A DNA stretch of 64,000 nt from Microtetraspora sp. NBRC 13810 (GTDB lineage: Bacteria > Actinomycetota > Actinomycetes > Streptosporangiales > Streptosporangiaceae): positions 62,001 to 126,000 of the forward strand of contig NZ_BSRQ01000027.1 of assembly GCF_030268685.1 (NCBI RefSeq), in the 5' to 3' direction. This document shows positions 14,766 to 26,070 of this stretch, piece after piece; position 1 is the first letter of the stretch; each line of letters begins with the position of its first letter. The position numbers were made by a program, and so were the translations under genes. Under the pieces are notes generated by a model. The model did not search any database, was not told the origin of the DNA, and was given only the letters and a program-made list of their open reading frames with translations.

Positions 14766-15770
14766 TCAGGTGAGGCGGACGATCATTTTTCCGGTGTTCC
14801 GGCCGTTGAGCATGCCGATGAAGGCGGAGACGGCGTTGTCGAGGCCGTCCACGGAGGTCTCCGTGACCTTGATCTCGCCGGAGCGCACCCAGGCGCCGAC
14901 CTCGCGGGCGAACTCCGGGCGGAGGTTCTCGTGGTCGCTGACCAGGAAACCGGTGAGCGACAGCCGCCGGCCGACCGCCAGGCCGAGGTTGGTCACGCCG
15001 TACGGCCGGCCGGTCGCGTTGTAGCCGGAGATCGAGCCGCACAGCGCGATCCTGCCGTGCACGTTCATCGTGGCGATGGCCGCCTCCAGGTGCTCGCCGC
15101 CCACGTTGTCGAAGTAGACGTCGATGCCCTCGGGGGCCGCGGCCTTCAGCAGCTCCGCGATCGGGCCGTCGTGGTAGTCGAAGGCGGCGTCGAAGCCGAG
15201 CGTCTCGGTCACGAACCGGACCTTCTCCGCCGATCCCGCGCTGCCGATCACCCGCTTGGCGCCGCGCAGCCGGGCGAGCTGCCCCACGATGCCGCCGACG
15301 GCGCCCGCCGCGCCGGACACGAAGACCGTGTCGCCCGGCTGGAGCCGCGCGATGTGGAAGAGCCCCGCGTAGGCGGTCAGACCGGGCATGCCGAGCGCGC
15401 CGAGATAGTACGACGCCGGCACGCCGGCCACCGGCTCCACCTGCCGCACCTCGCCGACGCGGAGCAGCGCGTGCTCCCGCCAGCCGGCGTCGTGCAGCAC
15501 CAGCGTGCCGGCCGGTAGCCCGTCGCCGGCCAGCACCTCGCCGACCGCGCCGCCGCGCGCCGGCTCGCCGACCTGCCACGGCGGAGCGTAGGACGGCCGA
15601 TCGTTCATCCGGCCCCGCATGTACGGATCGACGGACATGACCAGGTTGCGCACCAGGACCTCGCCCGGCCCGGGGTCGGGCAGCTCCGTGGTGACCATGC
15701 GGAAGTCGGACTCGGTGGGCTCGCCGTGCGGCCGGGCGGCCAAGTGGATCTCACGGGTGCGGGTCGGCAT
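14766..15770 (-). CDS. NADP-dependent MDR oxidoreductase (zinc-free, CurA/leukotriene B4 dehydrogenase type)
   Basis: A 334-residue medium-chain reductase without the zinc-ligand cysteines of alcohol dehydrogenases. VDPYMRGRM near residue 50 is typical of the prostaglandin/alkenal reductase branch, VSGAAGAVGGIVGQLAR near 150 is the dinucleotide site, and DVYFDNVGGEHLE near 215 is the second conserved block. It likely reduces the double bond of alpha,beta-unsaturated carbonyls with NADPH. I chose the ATG at 15770 (AGGAAGG 8 bases upstream) over a GTG at 15779. It converges on the methyltransferase gene with a 3-base gap. Confidence 0.9.
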   Translation of the reverse strand: MPTRTREIHLAARPHGEPTESDFRMVTTELPDPGPGEVLVRNLVMSVDPYMRGRMNDRPSYAPPWQVGEPARGGAVGEVLAGDGLPAGTLVLHDAGWREHALLRVGEVRQVEPVAGVPASYYLGALGMPGLTAYAGLFHIARLQPGDTVFVSGAAGAVGGIVGQLARLRGAKRVIGSAGSAEKVRFVTETLGFDAAFDYHDGPIAELLKAAAPEGIDVYFDNVGGEHLEAAIATMNVHGRIALCGSISGYNATGRPYGVTNLGLAVGRRLSLTGFLVSDHENLRPEFAREVGAWVRSGEIKVTETSVDGLDNAVSAFIGMLNGRNTGKMIVRLT

Positions 15771-15911
15771 GCTGATCACCTTCCTGACCAGGCATGACCG
15801 GATGACCCAGGGACGGGACCGCCCGGGCGATGCCTCCTGCGTCCGAATCTATCGGCAGGCGCGACCGGCGGCCCTCCGAGATCCCCCGGAGGGCGCGCCG
15901 GCCGTACGCGG

Positions 15912-18179
<2,268 letters not shown>

Positions 18180-18256
18180 TCAGTAAAGCATTCTCCAAGA
18201 GTGCGATAATCCCGTCCGAGATAAATGGATTTAACCGTCGGGAATTATATTTCGCA

Positions 18257-18545
18257 TTAAATCGTGGGATGGGTGGATTCGTCGGACATGGGGTATCTCG
18301 TCGCTTCGTTCGCGAACACCTCGACCCCGTCGAGCAGCCTCTCCAGCCCGAACGCGAAGTCGGCGTTCACCCGCAGATCCGGCTCCTCGCCGCCCTCCGT
18401 GCCGCCCTCCGCGTCGGGGCCGGTCTCGGGATCGCCGGGGTGTGGAGCGGGGGCGCGGTGGGGGCGTTCGGCGAAGACGCCCGCTCGGACGACCTCGGCC
18501 AGGGCGGGGAAGCGGTCCGGCTTGATCAGCTCGGTGAGCAGCCGG
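18257..18545 (-). pseudogene. C-terminal remnant of a TetR-family regulator
   Basis: About 95 codons ending at 18257 read LLTELIKPDRFPALAEVV, then a Pro/Gly-rich loop, then DFAFGLERLLDGVEVFA. This is the usual C-terminal ligand-domain ending of TetR/AcrR regulators. The DNA-binding domain and most of the ligand domain are missing; upstream the frame runs into DUF2306 sequence read in the wrong frame. A deletion that removed the front of a tetR gene and the end of its neighbour best explains it. Confidence 0.65.
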
Positions 18546-19010
18546 CTGTCTGGGCGGCGGCCTCCAGCGACGGGCCGAGGGTGAGGACGACGATCATGCC
18601 CCAGATCCGGTTGGTGATGATGGAGAAGGTCAGGGCGAAGCTGCGCAGCATCCAGCGCCGGTGCTCGGCGAACCGCCGCCGCCTGGCCATCCGGTAGCCC
18701 GCCGCGGTGCTGCCGAGCCACAGCAGCGCCAGCATCACGTTTGCTCACCGCGATGATCGGTCCGAACGGCGTGAGCGCCCCGATGACCAGCCCGCTCAGC
18801 CCGGCGGGAAGCACGCCCGCGACGACGTAGACCCGGCCGGTGTACCGGTGGACGACGGGGTACCGCTGCCGGAACCACGGCCACACCTGCATGAAACACG
18901 TGATCATCGCGATGGCGGCGAAGACGACGTGCAGTCCAGCCACAGCTCGACGGCCAGCAGCGGCACCGTCCAGCCAGCCAGCCGCCGAGGCCTGCGATGG
19001 TCCAGGTCAC
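18526..19010 (-). pseudogene. Frameshifted and rearranged DUF2306 membrane protein gene
   Basis: Pieces of a DUF2306-type membrane protein appear in three frames. 18943-18740 reads LHVVFAAIAMITCFMQVWPW and onward to PFGPIIAVS. After a one-base gain in an A run near 18740 the text continues in the next frame as VMLALLWLGSTAAGYRMARR to TNRIWGMIVVLTLGPSLEA (18738-18545). Upstream, 19010-18940 reads TIAGLGGWLA and, after another shift, GWTVPLLAVELWLD, which resembles the C-terminal end of the same family, so order is scrambled as well. The gene cannot make its normal product. Confidence 0.7.
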
Positions 19011-19179
19011 CAGCTCGGGGTTGCCGGCGCGGCGACGCGGCCAGGCGGCGCGCCCGCGCCCGGGTGCGCGCGACGCCCCCCACCCCGGACACCCCCACGC
19101 GTCCGGCTTCGGGGACGGCCGCAGGGATGGCCGCAGGGATGGCCGCGGGGACGGCCGCGGCGGGCGGGTGACGACCGGG

Positions 19180-20064
19180 TCAGGGCGCGGTGGCGTCGGT
19201 CCACTCCAGCAGCCGCTCGGCGGTCTCGAAGCGCCGGTCGGCCTGGGTGTCGCCGAGGATGACGCCGATCAGCAGGTGCTCCTCCCGCTCGGCCGCATAG
19301 AGCAGGCAGTAGCCGGCGGCCCGGGTGTAACCGGTCTTGACGCCGATCGCCCCCGGGGCCGCGCCCAGCAGTTTGTTGGTGTTGTGCCAGGTGTGCGCGT
19401 GATGGACGGCTGTCCGCGGCACCGCGTGCCGCCCGGTGGTGGAGATCTGCCGCAGGGTCGGGTCGCCGAGGGCCGCGAACGCCAGCCGTACCTGGTCCTT
19501 GGCGGTGGAGTAGCCGCCGCTCGGCACGGACAGGCCGTCCGGGTTGGTGTAGCGGGTGTTCGCCAGGCCCAGGGAGCGGGCGGCGGTGTTCATCTTGGCG
19601 ACGAAGCGGGTGGTGCCCGGCCCGTACCGGCGGGCCAGGGCGTGCGCGGCGTCGGCGCCCGAGGGGAGCATCAGGGCGTAGAGCAGGTCCCTGGTGGTCA
19701 GCCGCTCCCCGGCGCGCAGCGCGGCGTGCGTCGCGCCGTTCGCGGCGGCGTGCCGTACGTCTCCGGTCGTCACGGTGACGGTATCGCCGAGGTCGCCGGC
19801 CTCGGCGAGCACGACGTAGGCGGTCATGACCTTGGTGAGGCTGGCCACCGGCAGCCTGCGGGTGGCGCTCTTGGCGTGGTGCACGGTGCCCGTCGTCGCG
19901 TCGATCAGGTAGGCGGCCCGGCCGGGCACGGCGGGCGGGGCGCTCGCCGCCGGCTCCCTGACGGGCGCGGCGGCCGGTGCGGACGCGGCCTGGGCGGGCG
20001 AGGCGACGGCGACGGCGAGTACGGCGGCGCACCAAAGAGAGCCTTTGATCAGCATGGGAGCCAT
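19180..20064 (-). CDS. D-alanyl-D-alanine carboxypeptidase/transpeptidase, K15-like (S11)
   Basis: A 294-residue secreted serine peptidase: hydrophobic signal sequence at residues 1-26 (cleavage near AQA-A), catalytic SLTK near residue 75, and KTGYT near 245. The second motif reads PSGADAA, close to the SGC of the Streptomyces K15 enzyme rather than the SGN/SAN of most family members. It trims or cross-links peptidoglycan stem peptides outside the membrane. Starts at 20064 or 20055 are both possible and neither has a good ribosome binding site. An Ala/Pro linker (27-48) precedes the catalytic domain. Confidence 0.9.
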   Translation of the reverse strand: MAPMLIKGSLWCAAVLAVAVASPAQAASAPAAAPVREPAASAPPAVPGRAAYLIDATTGTVHHAKSATRRLPVASLTKVMTAYVVLAEAGDLGDTVTVTTGDVRHAAANGATHAALRAGERLTTRDLLYALMLPSGADAAHALARRYGPGTTRFVAKMNTAARSLGLANTRYTNPDGLSVPSGGYSTAKDQVRLAFAALGDPTLRQISTTGRHAVPRTAVHHAHTWHNTNKLLGAAPGAIGVKTGYTRAAGYCLLYAAEREEHLLIGVILGDTQADRRFETAERLLEWTDATAP

Positions 20065-20145
20065 CGTGACACGGCCCCCGCCGCGGACCTCGGCATTTGC
20101 CGGCCGCGGCCGGGCAGCGTGGCGCGCGCGGAACCGGCCGGGGCA

Positions 20146-20259
20146 GGTGCCCTCACACGGGGGCGTAGGTGTCGGCCGGGGCCGGTGCCCTCACACGGGG
20201 GCGTAGGTGTCGGCCGGGGCCGGTGCCCTCAGACGGAGGCGTAGGTGTCGGAGGGCGCC
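20146..20259. repeat. 38-bp tandem repeat derived from the 3' end of the DedA gene, three copies
   Basis: GGTGCCCTCACACGGGGG-type units start at 20146, 20184 and 20222. The third is the actual end of the DedA-like gene, coding DTYASV and the stop; the two others encode the same residues and stop again (DTYAPV) beyond the gene. Since 38 is not a multiple of three, the stop recurs in different frames. Confidence 0.85.
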
Positions 20260-20762
20260 TTCGCGCGCTCGCGGCGGCGCCGGCGGCGGATCACGGCGAA
20301 GGCGATCAGCGCGGCGACCGCGACGGCGACCGCGACCGCGGTGAGCGGGGAGGCGGCGGCCAGGCCCAGCCAGCCCCAGACGACCGCGTAGAGCCCGAGC
20401 ATCGTCACCGGCACCCAGGTCGCGCAGCCGAGTGCGCTGGCCACCACGTACCACGGGTAGGACACCTTCAGCACCCCGGCCACCCACGGCAGGGTGTGCC
20501 GCAGCACGGGCACCCAGAAGCAGCCGTAGACGGCGAGCGCCCCCCACCTGCGCACGACGCCCTCCACCCTGAGGATGCGCTCGCGGCCGATCCGCCGGCC
20601 GGCGCGCGAGGCGTAGAGCCCGGCGCCCAGGCGGCGGCCCACCCAGTAGTAGACCTGGAAGGCGCCGAAGAGCAGGATCGCCCCTCCGGCGATGACGAGC
20701 CACAGGGGCAGGCCGAAGGGAGAGTCCGGCGCGCCGGCGAGGTCCAGCGTCTGGAGCCGCAT
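20229..20762 (-). CDS. DedA/VTT-like small membrane protein under an iron box
   Basis: A 177-residue protein with four or five hydrophobic helices. The central GCFWVPVLRHTLPWVAGVLK resembles the re-entrant Phe/Arg-x3-Pro-x-AG motif of DedA (SNARE-associated, VTT) proteins, which are now linked to lipid scrambling and membrane homeostasis. The C-terminal tail is very basic (RRRRRRERAK). A DtxR/IdeR-type iron box lies about 50 bases upstream, so it may respond to iron. It stands alone, and its 3' end is tandemly duplicated downstream. Confidence 0.75.
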   Translation of the reverse strand: MRLQTLDLAGAPDSPFGLPLWLVIAGGAILLFGAFQVYYWVGRRLGAGLYASRAGRRIGRERILRVEGVVRRWGALAVYGCFWVPVLRHTLPWVAGVLKVSYPWYVVASALGCATWVPVTMLGLYAVVWGWLGLAAASPLTAVAVAVAVAALIAFAVIRRRRRRERAKAPSDTYASV

Positions 20763-20810
20763 GTCCGAACATCACCTGCTGTCATAGCGTTCATGCCCTG
20801 TGGGGCGATA

Positions 20811-20829
20811 TTAGGCAAGCCTAACTTGC
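20811..20829 (-). promoter_or_regulatory. DtxR/IdeR/DmdR-type iron box upstream of the DedA gene
   Basis: TTAGGCAAGCCTAACTTGC matches 14 of 19 positions of the iron-box consensus TTAGGTTAGSCTAACCTAA, including a perfect TTAGGC-AA-GCCTAA palindrome. It lies 49 bases before the DedA start, the usual place for repression by the iron-loaded regulator. It could also act on the plus-strand gene at 20927. Confidence 0.65.
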
Positions 20830-20926
20830 GACACGCGTCCCCGCGCCACGGACCTGCAAGCAGCCGTCAAGTCGAGGTCAAGCCGCCCGGCGTACACCTG
20901 AGGGTGAACGAGCAGGGGAGTGGGCG

Positions 20927-21433
20927 ATGAGCAGGCGGAACGGCGTGGTCCCCGTGGTGGCGAGCGGTACGGCGACCGCGGTCAAACTGCTGGTGGCCAC
21001 GCTGGCCTTCGCCGGCGCCTACGTGGGAGTCGGGGCGGCGAACGGCGGCGCGCCCGCGACCGGCGCCGGGACGCGGACGGTCACGCTGTCCGCGCGGGCC
21101 GTGCCGGTCACCACCGCCCTCGTCCCGCGGGCCGGCGTCGTCACCGTGAGCCAGCGCTCCCTCGCCCCCTGCGAGAAGCGGCTGAGGGCGCGCGGCGTCG
21201 TCCGCAACCCCGCCCCCGACCAGGTCGTCCTGTACGGCTGGCGGCTGCAACGCTGGAGCCACGTCAAGAAGACCTGGCGGACCTACCTGTCCTCCTCCTC
21301 CGGGTTCACCGGCCCGGCGATGACCACCGAGTGGCGGCCCGACGTGGTGGGCAACCCCGGCTGGTACCGCGTGGAGCTGACCGTGCGGGGCGGCAAGCCG
21401 GTGCGCAGCGAACGGTTCCGGATAAGTTGCTAG
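20927..21433 (+). CDS. Secreted or membrane-anchored hypothetical protein
   Basis: A 168-residue protein with a hydrophobic segment at ~17-38 that would be a signal peptide or anchor, a short Thr/Ala/Gly stretch, and a C-terminal domain of ~90 residues. That domain contains two cysteines (APCEKR and the final residue) and several aromatics (LYGWRLQRWSHVKKTWRTYL), probably a small beta fold held by a disulfide. I recognise no family. GGGGAG stands 6 bases before the ATG. Its stop overlaps the end of the convergent SARP gene by 4 bases. Confidence 0.7.
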   Translation: MSRRNGVVPVVASGTATAVKLLVATLAFAGAYVGVGAANGGAPATGAGTRTVTLSARAVPVTTALVPRAGVVTVSQRSLAPCEKRLRARGVVRNPAPDQVVLYGWRLQRWSHVKKTWRTYLSSSSGFTGPAMTTEWRPDVVGNPGWYRVELTVRGGKPVRSERFRISC

Positions 21434-24400
21434 GACGGCAGGCCCATCGCCCGCCTGGCCGCCTCCACCCAGCGCGGCACGCCCACCCGCTCGGCGACGG
21501 CCAGCGCCTTCTCATAGTGCGCCTTCGAGGCGTCCGGCTGGCCGAGCCTGATGGCCAGGTCGCCGAGCGTCAGCGCGACCGGCCACAGGGCGACGACCCC
21601 GGTGCCCGCCCCGGCGATCCGGTCGGAGAACGGCGTCAGGGTGTCGTAGGACTCCTGCATCCGCATCCGGTCCTCCAGCAGCATCCCGGTCAGGGCCCGC
21701 CAGGTCATCGCCAGCTCGTAGAGGAAGTCCGGCCGGACGGGCGTGCGCACGGCGGCCACCGCCCGCGCGTCGCGCTCGTGCCCGGCCGAGGCCAGGGCCA
21801 GCGCGTAGGCGTCGAGCGTCCACTTGGCGCCGCGCTGGTGCGCCTCCGACAGCGGCTCGACCATCTCCGCGGCCCGGCCGTCCACCAGGTGCAGGCAGAA
21901 CGACGTGATCAGCGGCAGGTCCTGGCGGCCTTCGAGCATGCCGGCCCTGGCGGTCAGCCGGGCGGCGTCACGGTAGGCCCGCTCGGCGCCCGCGTAGTCG
22001 CCGGCGATCATCCGCCGCTGTCCCGCGTACCACGCGCCGACGGCGGCCGGCGCGGGCAGGTCGTACTGCCTGGCCAGCCGTACGGCCACCTCCACCTCGG
22101 CGTCGGCGGCGGCGAAGTCGCCCCTGGCCGCCGCGCACTCCATCAGCACGAGGTGCGCGAGCACCTGCACGGCCACCTGCCCGGACGCCTCGCCGACGTC
22201 GAGCAGCTCCCGCCCGATCGCCTCCCGCTCACCGACCGCCGGGATCCCGTACGACTGGCGCAGCCGCCCGCTGAGCGCCACGGCGAGCAGGGTCGGGTCG
22301 CCGCTGAGCCGGGCCAGCTCCTCGGCTTCGAGCGACGCCTGCTGGCCCCGGCCGCGCCCGGTGTCCGAGCCCTCCAGTTCCAGCGCGAGCGTGGCCAGCA
22401 GGCTCGCCCGCAGCGCCTGCTCCTCGGCGGGCAGCTCGATGAGCGCCCGCTCGGTGACGTCCACGATCTCCCAGGCGGTCCGGGTGAAGTCGCGGGCCAG
22501 GCCCTTGTGCGGCACGGCGAGCGAGGCGGCCACCCGGGCGGTCAGCTCCATGTCGCCCAGCGGCAGGGCGGCGTCCATCGCCGCGCGCCGCTGCTTGCGG
22601 GCGGCGGCCATGTCGCCGCACAGCCCGAGGGCGGTGATCAGCCGCAGCATCAGCTGCAACCGCTCGCGGGTCTGCTCCTGGGCCGACAGCCGCCCCTGGG
22701 CCGAGGCGGACCGGTCGAAGGCGGCGATGGCCCGCTCCCACAGCGCCGCCGCCTCGCGGTGGGCGAACCGGCGCTCGGCCTGCTCGGCGGCGAGCCCGGC
22801 GTAGTGCACGGCCTTGGCGGCGGTCTCCGCGGTGCCCGCCGCGTCGTAATGGTGGGCGAGCGCGGCCACGTCCGACGGGTTGCGCCGCTCGATCGCCGCG
22901 GCGACGGCGGCGTGCAGCCTGGCCCGGCGCAGCCGCGAGGCGTCGGAGTAGAGCGTGTCCCTGACCAGGTCGTGGTCGAAGCGGAGCCGTCCGGGCCCCG
23001 GCTCGGTGACCAGCCCGGCGAGCAGCGCCGCCTCCACCGCCTCCACCACGGCGTCCTCGTCCCCCGCGACGTCGACCAGCACGTCCACGTCCACGTCGCG
23101 GCCGATCACGGCGGCCTGCAGGAGGATCTGCTGGGCGGGGCCGGGCAGCCTGGCGATGCGGCGGCGCAGCACGTCGCGCACCCCGGACGGCACGCCGGAG
23201 AGCACCTCGGCGGCGGACGCGCGGTCCGCGGCGGCCTCGGCGTCGATCAGGCGCACGGTCTCCCGGACGAAGAACGGGTTGCCGCCGGTGCGTTCGACGA
23301 TGGCGTTGACCGCCTCCTCGTCCACCTCACGCACACACGTGACCCGGACCAGCTCGGCCACCGCCTCGGGCTCCAGCCCGGACAGTCCCACCCGGACCGG
23401 GCCGAACCGCGCCAGCGCCGCCAGCACGTCGGCCTGCTCGTCGCCCAGCTCGCTGTCCCGCGCGGTGACCACGAGCAGCACCCGGCTGGTCGCCAGCAGG
23501 CTGGGCAGTGCCCGCAGCAGGGCGAGGGTCTGCCCGTCGGCCCAGTGCAGGTCCTCCAGCGTCAGCAGGACCGGGGTCTCCTTGGCCACCGCCGAGAGGT
23601 AGCCGCCGACCGCGCGGTGCAGCCGGAAGCCGCCGGAGGCGAGATCGTCGTCGGGGTCCGGCGCGGTGTCGTCGAGCAGCGGCGCGAGCAGCTGGCCGTA
23701 CTCGCCGGGGCCGGCGACCGACACCAGCGTGCGCAGGATCTCCACCCAGGCCCACCCGGGCGGGGTGGCGCTGCTGTCCGGGCAGGCGCCCGCCGCGGTG
23801 GTCCAGCCCTCCCCGGCGAGCCGGCGGAACAGCCGGCGCACCAGCGTCGTCTTGCCCGCCCCCGCGTCGCCGCTCACCAGCGCGACCGCGAACCTGCCGG
23901 TACGGCCGGCCGCCGTGAGCAGCCGGTCCAGCTCGGCGTCCCTGCCGATGAACGGCTCCTCCTCCAGCGGCGGCGGCGCGGCCGGGTGGCGACCGCCCGA
24001 GCCGGTCGGCCGCGGCGGCCAGGTGTCGGCCATCGGCGCCGGCCGGGCCTGCCGCTGGGGCGCGCCGGTCAGCTCCAGCCCGGGAGCCTGGGCCAGGATG
24101 TCGGACTCCAGCTTGCGCAGCGCGGGGCCGGGATCGATGCCCAGCTCGTCGGCGAGGATCGTGCGGGCGCGGCGCAGCGCGGCGAGCGCGTCGCCCTGCC
24201 GCCCGGCGCGGTAGAGGCCGAGGGCCAGCAGCCGCCAGCCCTCCTCGCGCAGCGGGTGCTCCGAGGTCAGCGCCTCCAGGTCGGGCACCGTCTCCCCGGG
24301 CAGCCCCAGCCGCAGGCCGGTGTCGGCGTGCCGCTCCCTGGCCACCAGGCGCAGCTCGGCGAGCCGGTTGACCTCGGCCTCCGCCCACGGCTGGTCGGCG

Positions 24401-24837
24401 AAGTCTGCGTAGGGGGTGCCGCGCCACAGGTCGAGCGCCTTGGCCAGCCGGGTGCGCGCGGAGGCGGGATCGTCGCCTTCGAGGTGCTCGCCGGCGGCGC
24501 GGACCAGGGACTCGAAGCGCAGCGCGTCCACCTGGTCGGGAGTGACCCGCAGGGCATAACCGGAGGCGACGGTCACCAGCAGCCGGTTGGGGCCGCCCCG
24601 CGGCCTGCCCGGCTCCAGCACCCTGCGCAGCCGGGAGATGTACACCTGGAGGCCCGACTGGGCGCCCTTGGCGTTGTCGTCGTCCCACAGGTCGTAGAGC
24701 AGCGAGTCGACCGGCACCACCTGGCCGCGTGCGACGAGTAGCCGGGCGAGCACGGCGCGTTGCCGTAAGCCGCCGAGATCGACCCCGTCGTCACCAGCAT
24801 GAGCCTCGACCGGCCCGAGCACCCGGAACGCCACCAT
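21430..24837 (-). CDS. SARP/AfsR-family regulator with ATPase and TPR domains
   Basis: A 1135-residue transcription factor. Residues ~1-90 are an OmpR-type winged helix (FRVLGPVEAHAGDD, then ISRLRRVLEPG); ~95-240 form the bacterial transcriptional activation domain; ~300-520 are an AAA-type ATPase with Walker A GDAGAGKTTLVRR and a VLLTLEDLHWAD Walker B; the rest is a TPR-like helical array. AfsR-like regulators bind direct repeats and recruit RNA polymerase at secondary-metabolite genes. The target is not evident, since no biosynthetic cluster adjoins it. The ATG at 24837 starts the conserved domain; two in-frame ATG/GTG codons in a 12-bp repeat upstream are alternatives. Confidence 0.92.
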   Translation of the reverse strand: MVAFRVLGPVEAHAGDDGVDLGGLRQRAVLARLLVARGQVVPVDSLLYDLWDDDNAKGAQSGLQVYISRLRRVLEPGRPRGGPNRLLVTVASGYALRVTPDQVDALRFESLVRAAGEHLEGDDPASARTRLAKALDLWRGTPYADFADQPWAEAEVNRLAELRLVARERHADTGLRLGLPGETVPDLEALTSEHPLREEGWRLLALGLYRAGRQGDALAALRRARTILADELGIDPGPALRKLESDILAQAPGLELTGAPQRQARPAPMADTWPPRPTGSGGRHPAAPPPLEEEPFIGRDAELDRLLTAAGRTGRFAVALVSGDAGAGKTTLVRRLFRRLAGEGWTTAAGACPDSSATPPGWAWVEILRTLVSVAGPGEYGQLLAPLLDDTAPDPDDDLASGGFRLHRAVGGYLSAVAKETPVLLTLEDLHWADGQTLALLRALPSLLATSRVLLVVTARDSELGDEQADVLAALARFGPVRVGLSGLEPEAVAELVRVTCVREVDEEAVNAIVERTGGNPFFVRETVRLIDAEAAADRASAAEVLSGVPSGVRDVLRRRIARLPGPAQQILLQAAVIGRDVDVDVLVDVAGDEDAVVEAVEAALLAGLVTEPGPGRLRFDHDLVRDTLYSDASRLRRARLHAAVAAAIERRNPSDVAALAHHYDAAGTAETAAKAVHYAGLAAEQAERRFAHREAAALWERAIAAFDRSASAQGRLSAQEQTRERLQLMLRLITALGLCGDMAAARKQRRAAMDAALPLGDMELTARVAASLAVPHKGLARDFTRTAWEIVDVTERALIELPAEEQALRASLLATLALELEGSDTGRGRGQQASLEAEELARLSGDPTLLAVALSGRLRQSYGIPAVGEREAIGRELLDVGEASGQVAVQVLAHLVLMECAAARGDFAAADAEVEVAVRLARQYDLPAPAAVGAWYAGQRRMIAGDYAGAERAYRDAARLTARAGMLEGRQDLPLITSFCLHLVDGRAAEMVEPLSEAHQRGAKWTLDAYALALASAGHERDARAVAAVRTPVRPDFLYELAMTWRALTGMLLEDRMRMQESYDTLTPFSDRIAGAGTGVVALWPVALTLGDLAIRLGQPDASKAHYEKALAVAERVGVPRWVEAARRAMGLPS

Positions 24838-24912
24838 GTCAGCCGCCATGTCAGCCGCCACGTTATGCGTGCCTTCGAATCGCGCACAAGGTCTTCGGCC
24901 ACCCTCAGATTG

Positions 24913-26070
24913 TCACCAACGGGCGATCTTTTGTGTCTCCGGCGTCGGATCGGCAGGCGACTCGCCCTTACGCCTGCGAAGCAGTGCCCACGCGCCCAGC
25001 GCCAGGCCCCCGAAGGGGATTTCGACAGTGTAGGTCCAGAAGCCGAAAAGTAGCGCGGCGGCCGTCGCTTCCGGTACCGGGGAGCCGAGCGCGATGAGGA
25101 ATCCCGCGGTGCCCGCCTCCATGATCCCCACGCCGCTCGGCGTGACGACGGCCGTGGTCAGCACCCTGGACAGGGCGAAGGCGGCGACCGACTCGGCGAG
25201 CCCGACGTGGACGCCGGTGGCGCGCATGCAGCACAGCAGGATCAGCCACTGGAAGGCCATGAAGGCGAGGAGGCCGAGCGACAGGCCGGCCCACCGCCCG
25301 CGCACGACCTCCGAGGTGTCCGCGCGCAGCCGGTGCAGGGCTTCGGAGGCGGCGTGCTCGCGCGGGCGCACCCGCGTGGGCAGCAGTCGCGTGAGCCTGT
25401 CGAGGAGGCCGCCGAGCGCGTCGGCGGCCCGCTGCCAGCCGAGCGCGGCGGCGGCCACCGCGACCAGGACGAGGATGGACCCCGCGCCGGCCCAGCCCGC
25501 CTTGGCGATCGTCGGGTCGGCCGACTTGCCGGCGAGGAGCAGCGCCAGGATGCCCACGGCGGGCAGCAGGAACCGGAAGAGCGTGTTCCACACCCCGGTC
25601 ACCACGGTGGAGACGACGACCGGCCGGGCCCGGAAGCCCCAGCTCCTGGTCATCGCGAAGGTCATGGCCACGCCGACCGCGCCGCCGAAGGGCAGCAGGT
25701 TGCTCACCGCGCTGCCGCTCGCGTTGAGGGTCAGCGCCTGGAGGTGGGTGAGGCCGGGGAGCGAGGCGGTGAGCACGAACGTGTAGGCGATCAGGCTGGC
25801 CAGCCACACCGCGGTCATCAGCCCGGCCATCGGCAGGCCGATCCCGCCGAACGCGTGCCCGATCTGCTCCCAGGAGACGCTCTTGCCGGTGAGCGCGTGC
25901 ACGAGGTCGGGGAGGAACACCACCAACGTGGCGGCGAGCGTCAGAGACGCCGCCGACAACCCGATCCGCACCCATGTCGATCCCCGCATGCGCAACAGTC
26001 TGCCCGCCGTGGGGCGGCGCTCTCTCCTCCTCAGGGAGGAGACCGCCCCTACGGGAGGCTCCCTGGTCAT
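24913..26070 (-). CDS. UPF0104/AglD-like flippase-type membrane protein (lysylphosphatidylglycerol synthase TM family)
   Basis: A 385-residue membrane protein with eight or so helices of the LPG-synthase-TM/AglD2 superfamily. Landmarks are NASGSAVSNLLPFGGAVG near residue 125, VSTVVTGVWNTLFRFLLP near 155 and TPSGVGIMEAGTAGFL near 315. Family members move or modify lipids in the envelope; the attached lysyl-transferase domain of MprF is absent. The ATG at 26070 overlaps the PIG-L stop by 4 bases (ATGA), so the two are coupled; the long open frame further upstream is antisense noise. Confidence 0.85.
   Translation of the reverse strand: MTREPPVGAVSSLRRRERRPTAGRLLRMRGSTWVRIGLSAASLTLAATLVVFLPDLVHALTGKSVSWEQIGHAFGGIGLPMAGLMTAVWLASLIAYTFVLTASLPGLTHLQALTLNASGSAVSNLLPFGGAVGVAMTFAMTRSWGFRARPVVVSTVVTGVWNTLFRFLLPAVGILALLLAGKSADPTIAKAGWAGAGSILVLVAVAAAALGWQRAADALGGLLDRLTRLLPTRVRPREHAASEALHRLRADTSEVVRGRWAGLSLGLLAFMAFQWLILLCCMRATGVHVGLAESVAAFALSRVLTTAVVTPSGVGIMEAGTAGFLIALGSPVPEATAAALLFGFWTYTVEIPFGGLALGAWALLRRRKGESPADPTPETQKIARW

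Noticed and set aside
20920-24741. A 1273-codon plus-strand open frame opposite the SARP regulator
   Set aside because: It is antisense to a gene with clear domains; its translation is a Gly/Arg/Gln/Pro-rich mix with no recognisable motif, as expected where high third-position GC removes stops.
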